DNA from: an uncultured Pedobacter sp.
GTDB lineage: Bacteria; Bacteroidota; Bacteroidia; Sphingobacteriales; Sphingobacteriaceae
Assembly: GCA_946478755.1 (NCBI GenBank)
Contig: CAMLDJ010000116.1
Location: forward strand, 1 to 15,741
Reading direction: 5' to 3'
DNA length: 15,741 nt
Under the pieces are notes generated by a model. The model did not search any database, was not told where the DNA came from, and saw only the letters and a program-made list of their open reading frames with translations. The position numbers and the translations under genes are program-made. Shown piece by piece: positions 8,658-15,186 of the stretch (position 1 is the first letter of the stretch; each line of letters begins with the position of its first letter).

Positions 8658-8677
8658 TGTTCTACTTTAATAGAACA
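8658..8677. promoter_or_regulatory. Inverted repeat in the GH3 promoter spacer (candidate operator)
   Basis: TGTTCTA-CTTTAA-TAGAACA has perfect 7-bp arms around 6 bases. It fills the spacer and -33 position of the predicted GH3 promoter, a typical place for a repressor dimer. The binding protein is unknown. Confidence 0.4.
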
Positions 8678-8759
8678 ACCAATCCGGGAAGGATTAGCTC
8701 AGCTAAAAATGTCCTTTTTTTAGGAACGCGGCCATATGTAACGGGATTTAATTCGCCCT

Positions 8760-8797
8760 CTTGGCCAATTGTATCAAATTTGATACAATTGGCCAAG
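8760..8797. repeat. Perfect 38-bp palindrome
   Basis: C+TTGGCCAATTGTATCAAA is followed immediately by its exact reverse complement, giving 19-bp arms with no spacer, centred between 8778 and 8779. It lies 141 bases from the GH3 start and about 160 bases from the beta-barrel gene start. No T-tract follows on either strand, so it is not a standard terminator. It may be a binding site for a dimeric or tetrameric regulator, or a cruciform or hairpin. The rest of 8620-8954 holds no gene that I can see. Confidence 0.9.
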
Positions 8798-8954
8798 GAG
8801 GTATGTTCATTTCATCGTTAACCATAGGCTGAGAAAAAAAACGCCTCATGGCCAACCAGGTCGCTTTTCTGATCATATTTTCTGTATAAAGCCGACTCGG
8901 GACAAAAACTTGGCACATTTCTTTCACGTGTCAGTTGAACAAAAACTACACAAT

Positions 8955-9569
8955 ATGAAAAAGATAATTATTTTGGCCATAGGCCTATTCGCAGCAAGTG
9001 CTGCCAACGCGCAAAGTCCCATAAGATTGGGTGTTAAAGCAGGCTTAAACCTTCCCAACATCATTAAAGATGACGGCAACAACGATTTCAAGACAAAAAT
9101 TAATCCCGGATTTTATGCTGGTGTAACTTTAGATATTAACCTGATTAAAGGTTTAGCCTTTACTCCTGAAGCCCTTTATTCTACTAAAGGATATAAAGCG
9201 GAGACCGCATTTGGCGACTTTACGCAAACCACCAGTTTTATCGACATTCCAATTCTGGCCAGCATCAACGTTGGTGGAACCGGATTAAACCTCGTAGTTG
9301 GTCCGCAGGTATCTTTCCTTTTATCTACAAAAAACAAGTTTGATACTGGATTCGGTACAGCAGAAGAGGAAATTGTCGAAGATAAATCCGATAGGTTCAA
9401 AAAGAGCCTGGTTGGTGGTTTGATCGGTTTTAGATATGATCTGTCTGACAAGCTGGATTTTCATGGCCGCTATGCTTTAGACTTCCAGAAAAACAATGAA
9501 GATGGATCAAGGGAAACACCGGAATTTAAAAACCAGGTATTTTCTGTTGGTCTGGGTCTAAAATTTTAG
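8955..9569 (+). CDS. PorT-like outer-membrane beta-barrel protein
   Basis: 204-aa predicted outer-membrane protein. The ATG at 8955 gives a clean signal peptide (MKKIIILAIGLFAASAANAQ). An in-frame TTG at 8910 would put 15 hydrophilic residues in front of it and is less likely. The mature part begins RLGVKAGLN and alternates short amphipathic strands with polar turns (for example GFYAGVTLDINL, LNLVVGPQVSFLL, LVGGLIGFRYDL), ending in VFSVGLGLKF with the terminal aromatic typical of barrels. This is the Bacteroidota outer-membrane beta-barrel (PorT/OmpX-size, about eight strands) pattern. Function is unknown; similar proteins are often called porin family, though pore activity is not implied. 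It is monocistronic, followed by a strong terminator at 9613-9649. I see no consensus promoter upstream. Confidence 0.85.
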   Translation: MKKIIILAIGLFAASAANAQSPIRLGVKAGLNLPNIIKDDGNNDFKTKINPGFYAGVTLDINLIKGLAFTPEALYSTKGYKAETAFGDFTQTTSFIDIPILASINVGGTGLNLVVGPQVSFLLSTKNKFDTGFGTAEEEIVEDKSDRFKKSLVGGLIGFRYDLSDKLDFHGRYALDFQKNNEDGSRETPEFKNQVFSVGLGLKF

Positions 9570-9612
9570 TCCTCTGCTATTATAATCATCCTATTCCATC
9601 TACCTATGGGAC

Positions 9613-9649
9613 ATCCCCGGCAACTGAATTGATGCCGGGGATATTTTTT
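9613..9649 (+). terminator. Rho-independent terminator of the beta-barrel gene
   Basis: ATCCCCGGCA (9613-9622) pairs perfectly with TGCCGGGGAT (9633-9642) around a 10-base loop, followed by A and six T residues. It begins 44 bases after the stop codon. Confidence 0.9.
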
Positions 9650-9681
9650 GCAAACATATGAACCATAGGGTTGTTGTTTAA

Positions 9682-9712
9682 TTGAGTGTTAACCGGCTGA
9701 GGAATAATTTTA
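9682..9712 (+). promoter_or_regulatory. Promoter of the small hydrophilic protein gene
   Basis: TTG (9682-9684), a 20-base spacer and TAATTTTA (9705-9712) match the Bacteroidota promoter with one mismatch in the -7 box. The predicted transcript would start near 9719, about 23 bases before the ATG at 9742. This TTG therefore reads better as a -33 element than as a start codon. Confidence 0.55.
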
Positions 9713-9741
9713 AACTCAGCCCAGATCTAAATCCTTTTGTT

Positions 9742-9918
9742 ATGAAGAATCAGGTAAATCCAAAGAACGCAGGTAACCAGCAGGGTAACCCAACTTCAGA
9801 CCGCATGTTTCACAATGCAAAACAAGATAAAAAACAACAGGGAATAACCAACCAGGGTGGTCAGCGTACTGATCAAACCTCTAATAAAGATAACCAGCGC
9901 AAACGCGAACATCGTTAG
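9742..9918 (+). CDS. Small disordered hydrophilic protein, function unknown
   Basis: 58-codon reading frame starting MKNQVNPKNAGNQQGNP and ending NQRKREHR. I do not recognise a family. The peptide is dominated by N, Q, K, R, G, D and T, has almost no hydrophobic residues and no cysteine, signal peptide or membrane segment, and ends in a strongly basic tail. It should be intrinsically disordered and cationic. Support for a real gene is structural: a consensus-like promoter at 9682-9712 ending just upstream, an isolated position between two terminators, and a strong terminator 22 bases after the stop. An upstream in-frame TTG at 9682 would add 20 residues but coincides with the promoter. Binding to nucleic acid or ribosomes, or a stress role, is speculation from charge alone. 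Confidence 0.6.
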   Translation: MKNQVNPKNAGNQQGNPTSDRMFHNAKQDKKQQGITNQGGQRTDQTSNKDNQRKREHR

Positions 9919-9940
9919 CAATCTTTACCAATATTCCTGC

Positions 9941-9972
9941 AAAAAAGGCACCCATAACGGGGTGCCTTTTTT
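9941..9972. terminator. Bidirectional rho-independent terminator
   Basis: AAAAAAGGCACCC (9941-9953) pairs with GGGTGCCTTTTTT (9960-9972) around a 6-base loop. The A-tract and T-tract make it functional in either direction. It ends the small-protein transcript and separates it from glpK. Confidence 0.92.
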
Positions 9973-9979
9973 GCTTTAA

Positions 9980-10013
9980 GCGGGTATGAACCTCAGCTCA
10001 ATCAGCTACCCGC
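9980..10013. repeat. Inverted repeat upstream of glpK
   Basis: GCGGGTA (9980-9986) and TACCCGC (10007-10013) are perfect complements 20 bases apart; the interval contains AGCT-CAATC-AGCT. It lies about 120 bases before the glpK start. It may be a distal regulatory site or an incidental hairpin. Confidence 0.3.
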
Positions 10014-10101
10014 CACGGCATGCAGTCGCATATCCTTCAAAAAAAATAGATTATTTCGCATTGTATCTTTTACTTTCGATAATGATTGTTTATACTTACG
10101 T

Positions 10102-10127
10102 TTTATTACACATCATTGCATAATAAA
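10102..10127. promoter_or_regulatory. Inverted repeat abutting the glpK start codon
   Basis: TTTATTA (10102-10108) and TAATAAA (10121-10127) are perfect complements separated by 12 bases, with the second arm ending two bases before the ATG. In RNA it would pair across the ribosome-loading region; in DNA it could be an operator. Being AT-rich, it may be chance. A possible -7 box (TACTTTCG at 10071-10078) lies upstream, without a good -33 partner. Confidence 0.3.
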
Positions 10128-10129
10128 CT

Positions 10130-11620
10130 ATGAGCAAATTTATTTTATCCTTTGATCAGGGAACCACAAGTTCAAGGGCAATAGTATTTGATAAGGAAGG
10201 AAGCATTGTTGCTATCGCACAAAAGGAGTTTGAGCAGATCTACCCACAACCGGGATGGGTGGAACACGACGCCAGCGAGATCTGGACCACACAGATCTCT
10301 GTAGCAACCGAAGCCATTGTGAAGGCAGGCCTTACGCCTACCGACATTGCCGCCATTGGCATCACCAACCAAAGGGAGACAACAATATTATGGGATAGAA
10401 AAACAGGCGAGCCGTTATATAATGCCATTGTATGGCAGGACAGACGTACATCTGCCTACTGTGATTCGCTTAAAGCAAAAGGAATGGCTACGCGCATTCA
10501 GGAAAAAACAGGGCTGATCATAGACGCCTACTTCTCGGCCACCAAAATAAAGTGGATCCTGGATCATGTGGAAGGGGCCCGTGAAAAAGCTGCTGCTGGA
10601 GATCTTGCTTTCGGCACCGTTGATTCCTGGCTGATCTGGAATTTAACCGATGGTAGGGTGCACGTTACAGACGTGAGCAACGCTTCGAGAACCATGATAT
10701 ATAACATCCATACGCTGGACTGGGATCAGGAACTCCTGGATCTTTTTGACATTCCAAAAAGTATTTTGCCCGAAGTTAAATCGTCAAGTGAAGTTTACGG
10801 AGAAACCACCGGCAATGTCCTGGCTGCAAAAATCCCTATTGCAGGAATCGCAGGTGATCAGCAGGCCGCTTTATTCGGACAGATGTGTACGCAGGTAGGA
10901 ATGGTGAAAAACACCTATGGAACGGGCTGCTTTATGCTCATGAACATCGGGGATAAACCTATCGTATCGCGGAACAACCTGGTCACCACCATAGCATGGA
11001 AAATAAATGGAAAAGTGCAATATGCCTTGGAAGGCAGCATCTTTATCGGGGGCGCAGTAGTGCAATGGCTTCGGGATGGTCTGGGCATCATCAGCTCATC
11101 GGCAGAGGTAGAACAACTGGCACTTAAAGTGGAGGACACCGGGGGCGTATACCTGGTACCCGCCTTTGCCGGGCTTGGCGCACCACACTGGGATCAGGAC
11201 GCAAGAGGAACCATAACCGGCATTACCCGGGGGACAACAGCATCACACCTGGCCAGGGCAGCTGTAGAGAGTATTGCTTTCCAAACCATGGAAGTGCTCA
11301 AAGCAATGGAAGCCGACTCCGGACAGCACATTAAAGAGTTAAGGGTAGATGGCGGCGCGACGGGTAATGACCTGCTGATGCAATTTCAGGCCGACCTCCT
11401 GGATACGACTGTGATCCGTCCGAAAGTGACCGAGGTAACCGCATTAGGCGCGGCCTACCTGGCAGGTTTGGCTGTAGGGTACTGGGCGAGTATGGACGAC
11501 ATCAGCGGTCAATGGAAAATTGACAAGAATTTTAACGCTGGCCATACCAACAATATCGCCGGACGCATCAAAGGCTGGAACAATGCTGTTAAAGCCGCAA
11601 AAGCTGCTGCAGAAAATTAA
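10130..11620 (+). CDS. glpK: Glycerol kinase
   Basis: Phosphorylates glycerol with ATP to sn-glycerol 3-phosphate in the cytoplasm, trapping glycerol that enters through GlpF. The 496-aa product is full length for the FGGY family and closely follows E. coli Glp[11 protein letters not shown] phosphate loop at 8-17, [44 protein letters not shown] with catalytic-base Asp243 (E. coli Asp245), [10 protein letters not shown] and [17 protein letters not shown]. The control loop before Asp243 differs: E. coli Gly234 and Arg236, which bind the inhibitor fructose 1,6-bisphosphate, are Ala232 and Lys234, and the histidine phosphorylated by the PTS in Firmicutes is absent. ATG start at 10130, with no Shine-Dalgarno sequence. 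glpF follows after 32 bases, forming an operon; no glpD is in the window. Confidence 0.98.
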   Translation: MSKFILSFDQGTTSSRAIVFDKEGSIVAIAQKEFEQIYPQPGWVEHDASEIWTTQISVATEAIVKAGLTPTDIAAIGITNQRETTILWDRKTGEPLYNAIVWQDRRTSAYCDSLKAKGMATRIQEKTGLIIDAYFSATKIKWILDHVEGAREKAAAGDLAFGTVDSWLIWNLTDGRVHVTDVSNASRTMIYNIHTLDWDQELLDLFDIPKSILPEVKSSSEVYGETTGNVLAAKIPIAGIAGDQQAALFGQMCTQVGMVKNTYGTGCFMLMNIGDKPIVSRNNLVTTIAWKINGKVQYALEGSIFIGGAVVQWLRDGLGIISSSAEVEQLALKVEDTGGVYLVPAFAGLGAPHWDQDARGTITGITRGTTASHLARAAVESIAFQTMEVLKAMEADSGQHIKELRVDGGATGNDLLMQFQADLLDTTVIRPKVTEVTALGAAYLAGLAVGYWASMDDISGQWKIDKNFNAGHTNNIAGRIKGWNNAVKAAKAAAEN

Positions 11621-11652
11621 TATATTTATAACTCATTTTAAATCTGATCAAC

Positions 11653-12384
11653 ATGTCTCCTTTTTTAGCTGAAATCCTCGGCACTATGTTTATGATTTTA
11701 CTCGGCAACGGGGTTGTTGCCAACGTGGTTTTGAAGGGAACCAAAGGGAATAACAGCGGATGGATGGTCATTACCACCGCATGGGCACTGGCCGTATTTG
11801 TAGGTGTAGTGATTGCGGGCCCTTACAGCGGTGCGCACCTGAATCCCGCGGTAACCATTGGCCTGGCCATTGCCGGAAAATTCAGCTGGCTGGCAGTTCC
11901 AGGCTATATCGCCGCACAATTTATTGGCGCCATGCTGGGTGCCTTCCTGGTATGGGTCCTATTTAAAGACTTTTATGCCGGAACAGAAGATAAAGGGGCC
12001 AAACATGCCACTTTCTGCACAGGCCCGGCGATTCCAAATACCGCCTCTAACCTCTTCAGTGAGGTCATCGGAACATTTGTACTGATCTTTGTGATCTTCC
12101 ATTTTACCAGCGCAGAAATGGGCGCAGACAAAAGTCCGATCGGTCTTGGCTCCATTGGTGCCCTGCCGGTAACCTTACTGGTTTGGGTAATTGGTTTAGC
12201 CCTGGGCGGCACAACAGGGTATGCCATTAACCCGGCAAGGGACCTTGGCCCGAGGATCATGCATGCCATCCTTCCGGTAGCGGGTAAAGGAGGCAACAAC
12301 TGGGGCTATGCCTGGATTCCTGTAGTTGGCCCGATAATAGGCTGCTCGCTTGCGGCAGCCCTCTATCTGTGTGTAAAGCTATAA
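11653..12384 (+). CDS. glpF: Glycerol uptake facilitator (aquaglyceroporin)
   Basis: Inner-membrane channel of the MIP family, 243 aa, for passive glycerol entry, coupled to trapping by GlpK in the same operon. Both signature half-helices are present: SGAHLNPAVT with Asn64 and GYAINPARDLGPR with Asn193. The selectivity filter residues align with E. coli Trp48, Phe200 and Arg206 as Trp44, Tyr190 and Arg196; Asp after NPAR favours a glycerol channel over a water-only aquaporin. Six hydrophobic membrane spans surround the half-helices. The Phe-to-Tyr change at the filter is conservative but could shift solute preference. The ATG at 11653 follows an AT-rich 32-base gap without a Shine-Dalgarno sequence. 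Its stop lies seven bases from that of the convergent LytTR gene, and no terminator hairpin is visible between them. Confidence 0.95.
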   Translation: MSPFLAEILGTMFMILLGNGVVANVVLKGTKGNNSGWMVITTAWALAVFVGVVIAGPYSGAHLNPAVTIGLAIAGKFSWLAVPGYIAAQFIGAMLGAFLVWVLFKDFYAGTEDKGAKHATFCTGPAIPNTASNLFSEVIGTFVLIFVIFHFTSAEMGADKSPIGLGSIGALPVTLLVWVIGLALGGTTGYAINPARDLGPRIMHAILPVAGKGGNNWGYAWIPVVGPIIGCSLAAALYLCVKL

Positions 12385-12391
12385 TCTACGG

Positions 12392-13087
12392 CTAAAGAAT
12401 GTGCATCCGTTTGTATAAGGCCGCACGGTAGGCATCGGATACGGGTACAATATTGTGGTTCACAATAAGGGTTCCGCCCTCGATGGTATCAATTTTACTC
12501 ACGTTGATGATAAATGAGCGATGGACCCGGAGAAAAGTATTTTTAGATAGCTTTTCTTCGACAGATTTCAAGGAAGAATGAATGGAATAGGTTTGGTCGG
12601 AAACATTGATTCTGACATAATCGCCCCTGGCCTCCATATAAAGTATGTCGCTGACTTTTAGCCGGCGCACCACGTTGGAGTCCCTGATGAATACAAATTC
12701 GTCTTCCTTGTCTGTAAAGGCCAGGCCTTTTATCATCAGCATTTTTTTTGCCTTTTCTACGGCCACCAGGAAACGGGCGGGGCTGACCGGCTTGATCAGA
12801 AAATCAACTACATTCAGGTCAAATGCCTCTGCTGCATAATCTGTGGTAGAGGTCGTAAAAATGACCATAGGACGTTTATCGCCTAAGCTTTTAACCAGTT
12901 CTATACCGCTCATATCGGGCATCTCGATATCCAGAAACAAGATATCGACTTCATTCAACTGCAGCTGTTTATAGGCTTCAACCGCATCAAAACATTCCCC
13001 TTTCACAGTAAGAGAAGGCTCCATACTGATCATTTTTTTGATGATGGTAAGCGCTATAATATTGTCATCAACAATTAAGCAATTCAT
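12392..13087 (-). CDS. LytTR-family response regulator
   Basis: 231-aa two-component transcription regulator. The receiver domain (about 1-115) has the acidic pair Asp7-Asp8, phosphoacceptor Asp53 in LFLDIEMPDMSG, Thr78/Thr79 in VIFTTST and Lys99 in FLIKPVS, so phosphorylation should be possible. The C-terminal LytTR DNA-binding domain (about 130-231) shows ILYMEARGDYVRI and FLRVHRSFIINVSKI, the usual hallmarks. ATG at 13087. LytTR regulators in Bacteroidota are usually next to a LytS/YehU-type histidine kinase; none is in this window, so the partner is encoded elsewhere. It converges on glpF with seven bases between stops, which does not imply a regulatory link. Targets are unknown. I see no good consensus promoter; a TATTTTAG lies upstream with no matching -33 box at normal distance. 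Confidence 0.95.
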   Translation of the reverse strand: MNCLIVDDNIIALTIIKKMISMEPSLTVKGECFDAVEAYKQLQLNEVDILFLDIEMPDMSGIELVKSLGDKRPMVIFTTSTTDYAAEAFDLNVVDFLIKPVSPARFLVAVEKAKKMLMIKGLAFTDKEDEFVFIRDSNVVRRLKVSDILYMEARGDYVRINVSDQTYSIHSSLKSVEEKLSKNTFLRVHRSFIINVSKIDTIEGGTLIVNHNIVPVSDAYRAALYKRMHIL

Positions 13088-13436
13088 TTTGGTAGGGAAT
13101 GATCACTCTAAAATAGGAATAATACTCCAAACATGTTAAAATTTACTTAGATAAGGTTCGAGTCTATCGAATTCCTTTTTTGGTGTTCGTCTCTTTGATC
13201 AATAATCACTACCCCATTTGCTGCTCTGGAGCCATAAAGCGCCGGGGCCCTGGCTTCTTTTATCAAAAAGTTTCAACCATTATCAGAATTCCATAAACCG
13301 TGCAGCGATTTATAGAAACATTTGATGACTTAAATGACATATGTTTAGACAAAAAAAGACATAATTTATTCGTCATTGCCTTTTTGGAACTAAGAATAAT
13401 GTACCCAGTATCTGCACCACTAAAATAAACACCAAT
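13088..13436. other. Intergenic region without a recognised gene
   Basis: About 350 bases between the LytTR gene and the tRNA-Ser terminator. No convincing coding frame is present. It is AT-rich apart from a GC-rich patch at 13228-13257, where GGAGCC can pair with GGCTTC followed by TTTTAT. A second small hairpin with a T-tract lies at 13153-13181. Both would act on plus-strand transcripts. It probably includes the LytTR promoter and leader; an unannotated small RNA is possible but not shown. Confidence 0.5.
13153..13181 (+). terminator. Weak terminator-like hairpin
   Basis: AAGG-TTCGA-GTCTA-TCGAA, then two bulged T, CC and six T. The stem is 5 bp plus 4 bp across a bulge. No plus-strand gene ends just before it; it could stop antisense transcription over the LytTR leader. 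Confidence 0.25.
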
Positions 13437-13473
13437 AAAAAAGGTCTCCGGATATATTCTGAAGACCTTTTTT
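13437..13473. terminator. Bidirectional terminator after tRNA-Ser
   Basis: AAAAAAGGTCT (13437-13447) pairs with AGACCTTTTTT (13463-13473), with weaker internal pairing in the loop. It lies 12 bases past the 3' end of the tRNA on the minus strand and ends in a six-T tract in both orientations. Confidence 0.88.
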
Positions 13474-13484
13474 CATTTTTAATG

Positions 13485-13572
13485 CGGAGAGTGAGAGATT
13501 CGAACTCTCGATACCCTTTTGGAGTATACACACTTTCCAGGCGTGCTCCTTCGACCACTCGGACAACTCTCC
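13485..13572 (-). tRNA. tRNA-Ser (anticodon GGA)
   Basis: 88-base class II tRNA. The acceptor stem GGAGAGT/ACTCTCC is perfect, with discriminator G as in tRNA-Ser. The anticodon stem CACGC/GTGTG holds the loop CTGGAAA (anticodon GGA, reading UCC and UCU). The long variable arm ATACTC/GGGTAT is typical of serine, and the T arm is GAGAG-TTCGAAT-CTCTC. The 3' CCA is not encoded and must be added by nucleotidyltransferase. It has its own promoter and terminator. Confidence 0.97.
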
Positions 13573-13585
13573 GTTTTGCGGATTG

Positions 13586-13593
13586 CAAAAGTA
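13586..13593 (-). promoter_or_regulatory. -7 box of the tRNA-Ser promoter
   Basis: TACTTTTG on the minus strand matches TAnnTTTG exactly and lies 13 bases before the tRNA 5' end. A run of ten T residues fills the spacer and an imperfect -33 (TTA) sits 17 bases upstream, at the 3' end of the pyruvate kinase gene. The tRNA is therefore probably transcribed independently of pyk. Confidence 0.65.
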
Positions 13594-13619
13594 AAAAAAA
13601 AATTGAATGCTAAGGAATA

Positions 13620-15050
13620 TTAATCAATAACAGTAACTTTTACCATATTGGTCTTTCCTTTACGTTCCATAGGAATAGCTGCAGTGTTGATGATTACATC
13701 TCCTTTTTTGACCATTTTAAGCTTTTTAAGCAAGTCATTTACATCCTGAATGGTTTCGTCAGTACTTTCAAACTTATCGTAGTAAAAGCCCTGAACGCCC
13801 CACAAAAGGCTCAAAGTATTTAATAACGACCGGTTACTTGTAAAAATATAAGTAAGTGCTTTAGGCCTGTGGCTTGAAATTTCAAAGGCAGTATAACCGC
13901 TCAGCGTCATAGAAACAATACCGACAGCATTGGTTTGTTTAGACAGGAAACTGGCGGTATCACAAATCGCATCACTTAAAAAGCTATCTGACTTTGGTTT
14001 AAGAAACTTTTCAGGATGAAAAGGATAATTGTTTACTTCAATATTCTGAATGATCTTCTGCATCGTTTCGATAACGATAAGCGGAAACTCCCCTACCGAG
14101 GTCTCGCCACTTAGCATCACCGCATCTGCACCGTCAAGTACGGAGTTGGCCACATCATTTACTTCAGCACGTGTTGGTCTAGGTGTAGTAATCATACTCT
14201 CCAGCATCTGGGTAGCGATGATTACCGGCTTAGAAGCTGCACGGCATTTCTGAACAATCATTTTTTGCAACAAAGGAACTTCTTCCATTGGCATTTCTAC
14301 CCCAAGGTCACCACGGGCAACCATGATCCCGTCAGAAACCGCGATGATCTCATCAATATTCGCAATCGCTTCCGGCTTTTCAATTTTGGCAATTACACGC
14401 GCTGTTTTACCCCTTTGCTTAATGATATCCTTCAACTCGGTGATGTCCTCGGCATTACGCACAAAAGAAAGTCCGATCCATTCTACATCATTTTCGAGAA
14501 CGAACTCCAGGTTTTTACGATCCTCAACGGTAAGCGAAGGGATAGACACTTTTGTATTTGGCAGGTTAACCCCTTTTCTCGAAGTCAGAATTCCACCATG
14601 AACAATCTCGCAAATGACCTCATCGATATAGTTGGTTTCAATAACCCTCATCTGCAATTTACCATCGTCAAGCAAAATGATCTCGCCGGCCTTAACATCT
14701 TTTGGAAAAGTATCATAGGTGATGTAAATGCGCTCTTCATTACCGATGCATTCTTTGGTCGTAATGGTTGTTCTGGCTCCGTTAACCAATTGGATACCGC
14801 CATCCTTAACCATACCGATCCTGATCTTAGGACCCTGTAAATCAGCAAGTATACCAACATTGTAATTGTGTTTCTTATTTATTGACCGGATCGTGTCAAG
14901 CACCTCCTGGTGATCGGCCTGCGAACCGTGAGAAAAATTCAAACGGCAAACATCCAGGCCGGCATTAAACATGCTATATAAAACTTCTGGTTTAGCTGAG
15001 GCGGGGCCTAATGTGGCCACGATTTTTGTTCTGGAATGAAATGGTTTCAT
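13620..15050 (-). CDS. pyk: Pyruvate kinase
   Basis: Last step of glycolysis: phosphoenolpyruvate plus ADP to pyruvate plus ATP, in the cytoplasm. The product is 476 aa from the ATG at 15050, whose N-terminus HSRTKIVATLGPAS matches the family start; an in-frame start at 15095 would add 15 atypical residues. Visible motifs: CRLNFSHG, ADLQGPKIRIG, IAKIEKPEA with catalytic Lys222 and metal ligand Glu224, ARGDLGVE with Asp248, IIATQMLESM and the MLSGETSVGEFP segment. The numbering tracks E. coli PykF (Lys220, Glu222, Asp246) by two. The C-terminal allosteric domain is present to the usual length. It follows the IPExxxVDY gene after 137 bases that contain promoter-like sequence, so it may be transcribed alone or with that gene. 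The tRNA-Ser begins 47 bases downstream on the same strand. Confidence 0.98.
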   Translation of the reverse strand: MKPFHSRTKIVATLGPASAKPEVLYSMFNAGLDVCRLNFSHGSQADHQEVLDTIRSINKKHNYNVGILADLQGPKIRIGMVKDGGIQLVNGARTTITTKECIGNEERIYITYDTFPKDVKAGEIILLDDGKLQMRVIETNYIDEVICEIVHGGILTSRKGVNLPNTKVSIPSLTVEDRKNLEFVLENDVEWIGLSFVRNAEDITELKDIIKQRGKTARVIAKIEKPEAIANIDEIIAVSDGIMVARGDLGVEMPMEEVPLLQKMIVQKCRAASKPVIIATQMLESMITTPRPTRAEVNDVANSVLDGADAVMLSGETSVGEFPLIVIETMQKIIQNIEVNNYPFHPEKFLKPKSDSFLSDAICDTASFLSKQTNAVGIVSMTLSGYTAFEISSHRPKALTYIFTSNRSLLNTLSLLWGVQGFYYDKFESTDETIQDVNDLLKKLKMVKKGDVIINTAAIPMERKGKTNMVKVTVID

Positions 15051-15123
15051 TGAGTTATTTAAATTTATTGCAGACCAACAAAACGAGCATTTCAATGAGA
15101 AAACCGATGCTAGTCTGATTTAT

Positions 15124-15159
15124 TAAAGTTATCTGTTTGGTTATGTAGATTCAAATATA
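15124..15159 (-). promoter_or_regulatory. Tandem promoter elements upstream of pyk
   Basis: On the minus strand TTTG (15155-15152), a 20-base spacer and TAACTTTA (15131-15124) make a near-consensus promoter. The TTTG is itself the end of TATATTTG (15159-15152), an exact -7 box whose -33 partner is poor. Either gives pyk its own start, with leaders of about 70 or 95 bases. Confidence 0.55.
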
Positions 15160-15174
15160 GTGTATTTTGTACAC
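15160..15174. promoter_or_regulatory. Short inverted repeat next to the pyk promoter
   Basis: GTGTA-TTTTG-TACAC has perfect 5-bp arms and directly abuts the -7 box at 15152-15159. It is short enough to be chance, but the position fits a regulator site. Confidence 0.25.
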
Positions 15175-15186
15175 CTTCATAGAAAT

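Noticed and set aside
8910..8954. TTG at 8910 as start of the beta-barrel protein
   Set aside because: It would place 15 hydrophilic residues before an ideal signal peptide that begins at the ATG at 8955.
11973..12299. Minus-strand open frame of 108 codons inside glpF
   Set aside because: Shadow of a well-supported channel gene; its proline- and alanine-rich composition is an artefact of the opposite frame.
13151..13171. GGTTCGAGTC, resembling a tRNA T-loop, as a partial tRNA or attachment site
   Set aside because: The flanking bases do not form the 5-bp T stem, there is no acceptor or anticodon arm, and no duplicate of the tRNA-Ser end is found nearby.
13373..13588. Open minus-strand frame of 71 codons
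   Set aside because: It runs through the whole tRNA-Ser gene and its terminator. The peptide is the translation of the tRNA, a common false gene.
14265..14840. Plus-strand open frame of 191 codons inside pyk
   Set aside because: Antisense to conserved pyruvate kinase motifs; no family resemblance and no start signals.
15051..15095. Start of pyruvate kinase at 15095
   Set aside because: The extra residues do not resemble the family; the ATG at 15050 gives the usual N-terminus and matching catalytic residue numbering.
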